A stretch of 9,807 nt of DNA, taken from assembly GCA_945869905.1 (NCBI GenBank), contig CAMBQD010000020.1:1-9807 (forward strand), written 5' to 3'. Under the pieces are notes generated by a model. That model was not told the DNA's origin. It did not search any database and saw only the letters and a program-made list of their open reading frames with translations. The translations under genes were made by a program, and so were the position numbers. The DNA comes from an uncultured Clostridia bacterium. Its GTDB lineage: Bacteria > Bacillota > Clostridia > Oscillospirales > Acutalibacteraceae. Shown here piece by piece: positions 6,260-9,807 of this stretch; the stretch's first letter is position 1, and the number at the start of each line of letters is the position of its first letter.

Positions 6260-6609
6260 GAACTCACCACCCCGTCCTTATCAATTTCAAGTCCGTTAAT
6301 AATAACGCTTCCGTCATTTTTTAAATGAATATACGCCCCTGACGCAGAAGTAATTTTTATTTCACCTGTTTCAATATCGTCTGTGTGCATCAGCGTTCCT
6401 ATTGCGGACTGCTGTCCGTCGCTTTTTGCCAGCATCATTTCCGTCCCCTCAGGCAGTGAAAAGCTGTAGCCGTAGGGTGAATAAATTTTTATGTTTCTTT
6501 CCGCCCCTGTGGACACTGCCTCAACCTGACCGTTTCTGTTAAGCGTGCTGGTGCCTGTCTGGACCGAGGGTGTTTCCCGGGCTTTTGTGATTTGCCTGCT
6601 AATCCACAT
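6256..6609 (-). CDS. Short gpV/gp45-like baseplate spike protein
   Basis: 117 residues. Residues 39-76 (IKIYSPYGYSFSLPEG, then a GQQSAIGTL strand) look like the OB-fold of phage spike proteins. Residues 82-116 (EIKITSASGAYIHLKNDGSV, then IINGLEIDKDG) show the alternating strand pattern of the triple-stranded beta-prism, including the common I-x-L-x-x-D-G-S-x-x-I turn. It should form the trimeric central spike under the hub. No His-x-His metal-binding apex motif is seen, so the tip may be blunt or capped by another protein. It is shorter than typical gpV (around 200 residues) and may be a compact version. ATG at 6609 overlaps the hub gene by 11 bases; AGGAG at 6621-6617 sits 7 bases upstream. 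Confidence 0.8.
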   Translation of the reverse strand: MWISRQITKARETPSVQTGTSTLNRNGQVEAVSTGAERNIKIYSPYGYSFSLPEGTEMMLAKSDGQQSAIGTLMHTDDIETGEIKITSASGAYIHLKNDGSVIINGLEIDKDGVVSS

Positions 6610-7549
6610 AGGTTATCTCCTTTACATCAATTTCCTTTTTTAATGTCAATTTGGTAACACTGCCCTTTTCGTCACAGATGTACCGCTTTTCCGTCAAAAC
6701 AAAATCATCAAAATCGTATGCCCTTGAACGGTAGGAAAAACGCTGGTATAAATTTTCCTTTACCCAGCCCGATACCGTCAGCTCCAGGATTTTATAGTCG
6801 TCATACGAGCGTTTCAGCCTTTGTAAAACGGCATATTCCCTCTGCCACTGAGGCAGTGCCGAAAGGTTAACATACTGCTTTCTTTCATTTAATTCTAAAT
6901 CCTCGTACACATTTGCCTTTGTGTTAATGCGGTAGCCCGCATCTCCCGAATTTCTTTTAAAGCATATTCGGGAGAGGGGTTCGCTTCTGTTGATAACATA
7001 TACCGCAGATAAAATCTTATAATAGTTAAGGCTTTTTACATCCTTACTTCTTTCCAAAAGCCTTATGCAGTTATCCGGTGTTACATAAACAGGCTGAGAG
7101 GTTTTAAGGGATACAAACTGATTTATTGCACCGTAGCAGGAGGTTCCCTTTGTAACCTCATATTTTTCATCGGTGCTTATTACAGGCAGCTGACAGGTAA
7201 AGCCAAAGGGCCTTGCATATGTAAACCAAAGCTGCTTTGCCGTTGGTTTAACGTATGTAAAGGGCTCCGCCTCATTATCAACAAGAACAGAGGCGGTGGA
7301 GCGCGCATAAAAATTCACCTCAAAGCCGCTGCTGTTTTGAGAAATTCTCTGGTTATCGCAGTAGCCGCTGAACAAAAGCACATCTCCCTCATATGCCTTT
7401 ACCGTTACAATTTCGCCTACAGGTGCCGATGATTTAAAGCTTACACACAAGCAGTCACAGGCAACGCCTGCCGTTTGAGTAAAGCTAAGCTCAGTTATAT
7501 TTTCAATTTCATATTTGCTTTTATCAATTGTATTTACTACTATTCTCAT
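6599..7549 (-). CDS. Tail hub protein, gpD/gp27/XkdQ-like
   Basis: 316 residues, expected size for XkdQ-like late control D proteins, which form the trimeric hub between tube and spike. The N-terminus (MRIVVNTIDKSKYEIENITE) and first domain (to about 95) have the beta-barrel pattern with VGEIVTVKAYEGDVLLFSGY, a common gp27 feature. A central region (about 96-190) holds AKQLWFTYARPFGF and YGAINQFVSLKTSQPVYVTP. A C-terminal beta domain follows, ending LTLKKEIDVKEITYVD. ATG at 7549 overlaps the preceding stop as ATGA. It is followed by the spike gene, as in PBSX and P2. Confidence 0.85.
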   Translation of the reverse strand: MRIVVNTIDKSKYEIENITELSFTQTAGVACDCLCVSFKSSAPVGEIVTVKAYEGDVLLFSGYCDNQRISQNSSGFEVNFYARSTASVLVDNEAEPFTYVKPTAKQLWFTYARPFGFTCQLPVISTDEKYEVTKGTSCYGAINQFVSLKTSQPVYVTPDNCIRLLERSKDVKSLNYYKILSAVYVINRSEPLSRICFKRNSGDAGYRINTKANVYEDLELNERKQYVNLSALPQWQREYAVLQRLKRSYDDYKILELTVSGWVKENLYQRFSYRSRAYDFDDFVLTEKRYICDEKGSVTKLTLKKEIDVKEITYVD

Positions 7550-8052
7550 CCAAACACCACTTTGTCACCCTCTGCTATATCAAACGGGGATTTTAAATCA
7601 TTTAGCCTCATTATGTCATCCACACAAGCATTGCATCTGTTTGCAATTTCAAAAGCATTCTCATTTTTTAAAGCAAAGGTATACGTAATTTTTTTAACAG
7701 GATTTCTGTCGTCGCAGTCCTCCGTAAACTTAAAGGTATAGGAAACAGCGTTTTTTCTGCTGCTTTTACTGAATTTAAACTCCGTAAAAAAAGCCTTTAT
7801 GGGCGGAAAGGAGGGAATAAAAAGCCAGCCTGACTGATGGCTTTTAAGCATATTTTGCAGTACTGCACAATGCTCTGCACCCTTATCGCCGTAAAAGGCT
7901 CCGCCGCCTGTTACAACAACAGGATTAACGGAGATATTTTCACAAACGCTGTTTGAGCCGAAAACCGATTTGCTTTTGCAGTTGGTTGATGATGTAAATT
8001 CAATACTGTCGGGATTTACCGTAAACTCAAAATCCTTGTATTTAAGCTTCAC
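7546..8052 (-). CDS. LysM-domain tail assembly protein (XkdP/gp53-like)
   Basis: 168 residues. The N-terminal domain (1-112) carries FGSNSVCENISVNPVVVTGG and WLFIPSFPPIKAFFTEFKF, similar in plan to tail proteins that bind the hub periphery. The C-terminal 45 residues (123-167) form a LysM-like module, from YTFALKNENAFEIANRC through IMRLNDL to GDKVVF; the usual GDT turn is changed to KNENA, so peptidoglycan binding is uncertain. PBSX XkdP and T4 gp53 have this arrangement just before the hub. The start is GTG at 8052, chosen for the excellent upstream GGAGGGG (8065-8059). It is the first tail gene after the neck genes, where a tape-measure gene would normally precede it. Confidence 0.75.
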   Translation of the reverse strand: MKLKYKDFEFTVNPDSIEFTSSTNCKSKSVFGSNSVCENISVNPVVVTGGGAFYGDKGAEHCAVLQNMLKSHQSGWLFIPSFPPIKAFFTEFKFSKSSRKNAVSYTFKFTEDCDDRNPVKKITYTFALKNENAFEIANRCNACVDDIMRLNDLKSPFDIAEGDKVVFG

Positions 8053-8142
8053 TTAATCCCCTCCTATACCATTGTCATATCGTTTCCGGTCAAGCCTTAT
8101 TATTTCGCTGACCTGTTCGGCAATATTTATTTCTTCATTCAC
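8053..8142 (-). CDS. Possible 29-residue ORF at the point where tail genes are missing
   Basis: A GTG-initiated frame of 29 codons fills the whole space between the neck gene (stop 8145-8143) and the LysM gene (start 8052). GAGGTGG lies about 5 bases before the GTG, and its TAA abuts the next start. The peptide is charged and helical in character, with an AEQVSEIIRLDRKRYDNG core and a Gly-rich end. I do not recognise it. It might be a true small phage protein, or the retained C-terminal end of a deleted tape-measure gene; many tape-measure proteins end in a charged helix followed by glycines. It could equally be fortuitous. Confidence 0.4.
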   Translation of the reverse strand: MNEEINIAEQVSEIIRLDRKRYDNGIGGD

Positions 8143-8538
8143 TTAACCCACCTCAATTTCATCGTTAAAGGTAAATACGGTTTTAAGAACATATGACGCA
8201 GAATTGGTATCAACAGTAATTCTCTGTGCCGAAACCGACAGAATATTATAAACGCAAAGGCAACGGCAAAGATTTGTAAAAATATCCGACGCTCTGCTGT
8301 TTTCTGCTTTTAAAGGTATAAAGATATCCGCAAATACAGAAATCTCCCCCGCTCTGTCCGAGTCGTCTACTGCCGAAGATGCCAAATCCACCCTATCAAG
8401 CCCCAGTGCAATTGTTTCCTTACCGACACGTGAAGGAGCCACCGAACAGGGATATGCCTTCATAATCCTGATATCCGAAAAATAATTATCTCCCATGATT
8501 TTTTCCATAAGCTCATCAACTATTTTTTCAATCTTCAA
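8143..8538 (-). CDS. Putative tail completion/terminator protein (neck)
   Basis: 131 residues. An N-terminal helix (MKIEKIVDELMEKIMG) followed by alternating strands, including EISVFADIFIPLK (65-77) and a helix ASDIFTNLCRCLCVYN (83-98), then SAQRITVDT and YVLKTVFTFNDEIEV. This alpha-beta plan matches small tail-terminator proteins such as YqbJ or SPP1 gp17, but no strong motif proves it. It is third after the capsid gene, where such a protein is expected. The start is TTG at 8538; GGAGGG lies about 10 bases before it and no nearby ATG is better. It is the last head-tail joining gene before the LysM gene. Confidence 0.55.
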   Translation of the reverse strand: MKIEKIVDELMEKIMGDNYFSDIRIMKAYPCSVAPSRVGKETIALGLDRVDLASSAVDDSDRAGEISVFADIFIPLKAENSRASDIFTNLCRCLCVYNILSVSAQRITVDTNSASYVLKTVFTFNDEIEVG

Positions 8539-8883
8539 TTAATCCAATCCCTCCAAGCGCTTTAAAATACCTGTGTAATATATCACTTCACCTGCAAAGG
8601 TAACGGCGTCGGCGCACTTAAATTCATACTGCTCGCCGTTCACCTCTGCCACAGCCTCCTCAGACAAAGCGGTAATATCGTGGTTATAAGGCCCTATGTA
8701 CAAATAGTATTGCAAAGAGCTTTTTCCAAGCTCGCTGTATTCCGGCTCAAAGGAGGAGGTCTTTTTTCTCCACAGGTGCGATATACAGGCGTTAAATGGA
8801 GTGGAAATCCATTCCCCGTCCTTAAGGCAAATGGTTTTCCCTGCTTTTTCAAGCTGTCTTTTTATTATGTTTGCCCTGTTCAT
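8539..8883 (-). CDS. Putative head-closure or neck protein
   Basis: 114 residues from ATG 8883, which has AAGGCGG upstream and falls directly after the stop of the previous gene; a longer in-frame start at 8904 would overlap that gene by 20 bases and adds an unconvincing MHLRRCE. After an N-terminal helix (NIIKRQLEKAG) the protein is mainly beta: GEWISTPFNACISHLWRK, SSLQYYLYIGPYNHD and EVIYYTGILKRLEG. This is the plan of small beta-barrel head-closure proteins (SPP1 gp16 or YqbH type), which seal the portal after DNA packaging. The role is inferred from plan and position, not from a motif. Confidence 0.55.
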   Translation of the reverse strand: MNRANIIKRQLEKAGKTICLKDGEWISTPFNACISHLWRKKTSSFEPEYSELGKSSLQYYLYIGPYNHDITALSEEAVAEVNGEQYEFKCADAVTFAGEVIYYTGILKRLEGLD

Positions 8884-8884
8884 C

Positions 8885-9241
8885 TCACACCGCCTTAAAT
8901 GCAAAGCCTCTGCGGCTTATCAAATCTCCGCAATCGGAAATTGCCAAATTCAAAAGCTCCCTTGCCTTTGTCACAGAGGACATATCCTTTGTGTAGGAAA
9001 TGTCCCCTGCCTTAAAGGAGGTTATGCCGTCATCATCACAATTTGTTAAAGCAATTTGATAATAGGCCTTCATTGCACATAAATTTACAATACGTATATC
9101 GTTTTCATTCTCCGAATTTTTTAAAAGAGAATTAACACATATCACTGCATTATTTATGTAGCCTTCGTATTCCAGAATTTGAGCCTCGTCGCAATTAAGG
9201 ACTTTGGAAAGTTCATTTTTAACCAAGCTTAAATCTGTCAT
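8885..9241 (-). CDS. Head-tail connector protein (gp6/YqbG-like)
   Basis: 118 residues, largely helical: VKNELSKVLNCDE (7-19), AQILEYEGYINNAVICVNSL (20-39), NLCAMKAYYQIALTN (53-67) and SVTKARELLNLAIS (89-102). Small helical proteins of this type right after the capsid gene form the connector ring under the portal (HK97 gp6, SPP1 gp15, PBSX/skin YqbG). The stretch TSFKAGDISYTKD (74-86) resembles the F-x-x-G-D-x-S loop common in this group. ATG at 9241 is preceded by AAGGGATGA, 16 bases after the capsid stop. Confidence 0.72.
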   Translation of the reverse strand: MTDLSLVKNELSKVLNCDEAQILEYEGYINNAVICVNSLLKNSENENDIRIVNLCAMKAYYQIALTNCDDDGITSFKAGDISYTKDMSSVTKARELLNLAISDCGDLISRRGFAFKAV

Positions 9242-9257
9242 TTCAATTCATCCCTTT

Positions 9258-9807
9258 TTAATCAAATGAACCGATGATAGCCGCGGCGTCACCGTAAATT
9301 GTTGAGAAGCCTACGGTGGTGGAAATTGTTGCACGTTCAAGCTGACGGTCAATAAGCTTGTCAAACTCGGTAACAATTCCGCCTGCCTGTACCTTTTCAA
9401 CTGCGTAATTTTTATCAAGGGCAACCATACCGGTTATAGGAATAATTCCTGTAGTCAAAACGTCTGCACCAAAGGGTGTAAACCCATTACCTGTTGTATG
9501 TGAATTAACACCGGCATTGGAATCTCTGAATTCCTCCATCATAATAATCTTTGCCAGACAATTATGATTCATCACAAGAGTAGTCATTTTGTACGGCTTA
9601 AACATTGCCCATGCGTTTGCAAAATCTCCAAAGGTATAGTCGTTTACCTGAAGAGGCATTTTTTTAATATTTGGAGCCATCAAAATTTCTCCAATTGCCT
9701 GCTCCAATTCGCAATTGGAAATATAGGCACCGATTTTCTTTAAAATAGTTGTAAACAAATCAAGTCTCTGGTACTTGATTGCCTCATAGGAAGCCACAAG
9801 CATTTTA
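9258..9807 (-). CDS. Phage major capsid protein, C-terminal part (N-terminus cut by window edge)
   Basis: At least 182 codons are open from the right edge to TAA 9260-9258. An internal ATG at 9803 exists, but the frame stays open to the edge and the sequence is too short for a capsid protein, so the true start is outside. The visible part has a helical SYEAIKYQRLDLFTTILKKIG, an NDYTFGDFANAWAMFKPYK stretch and a beta-strand region GIIPITGMVALDKNYAV, ending in IDRQLERATISTTVGFSTIYG. The motif-poor pattern of helices followed by a beta-rich P-domain-like region, together with the connector and neck genes that follow, fits an HK97-fold capsid. Identification rests partly on position. Confidence 0.68.
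   Translation of the reverse strand, partial: KMLVASYEAIKYQRLDLFTTILKKIGAYISNCELEQAIGEILMAPNIKKMPLQVNDYTFGDFANAWAMFKPYKMTTLVMNHNCLAKIIMMEEFRDSNAGVNSHTTGNGFTPFGADVLTTGIIPITGMVALDKNYAVEKVQAGGIVTEFDKLIDRQLERATISTTVGFSTIYGDAAAIIGSFD

Overview
The window looks like a chromosomal segment of a low-to-moderate GC Gram-positive anaerobe of the Clostridia, probably an Oscillospiraceae/Ruminococcaceae relative. This rests on an ECF-type vitamin transporter beside a type III pantothenate kinase, a DUF1015 protein, strong GGAGG-type ribosome binding sites, and PBSX/XkdT-like contractile-tail phage genes. The lineage is inferred from gene content and was not checked by search. Every gene I can support is on the minus strand, so transcription runs from the high to the low coordinates.

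Region 1 (about 9807 to 3862) is a tightly packed late-gene block of a prophage. In transcription order it holds the C-terminal part of a major capsid protein, three small head-tail connector or neck proteins, a possible 29-residue gene, a LysM tail protein, a gp27/XkdQ-like hub, a short gpV-like spike, a gp25-like wedge protein, a baseplate J (XkdT-like) protein, an XkdU/DUF2313-like protein and a short tail fibre. Most junctions are 4-bp or 11-bp overlaps, with several GTG and TTG starts. The block ends at a strong intrinsic terminator (3820-3854). Two things are odd. The usual sheath, tube, chaperone and tape-measure genes are absent between the neck genes and the LysM gene. The XkdU-like gene is split by a frameshift at a run of nine T.

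Region 2 (about 3824 to 1096) is a host metabolic operon with a near-consensus promoter (TTTACA-17 bp-TATAAT), a roughly 100-nt leader containing a hairpin, an ECF transporter S component (probably for pantothenate), coaX (start overlapping the previous stop as ATGA), and a DUF1015 protein with a DGHHR motif. Taken together, the first two genes suggest vitamin B5 uptake followed by phosphorylation toward coenzyme A.

Region 3 (about 1084 to 1) holds a likely promoter with an inverted repeat lying across its core, then the first 341 residues of a membrane-embedded M28-family metallopeptidase that runs off the left edge.

No tRNA, rRNA, CRISPR array, insertion sequence, integrase, lysin or holin was seen. 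I did not find a convincing new system. The best leads are the T9 frameshift, the missing tail genes with the 29-codon ORF at that point, and the leader hairpin of the vitamin operon.
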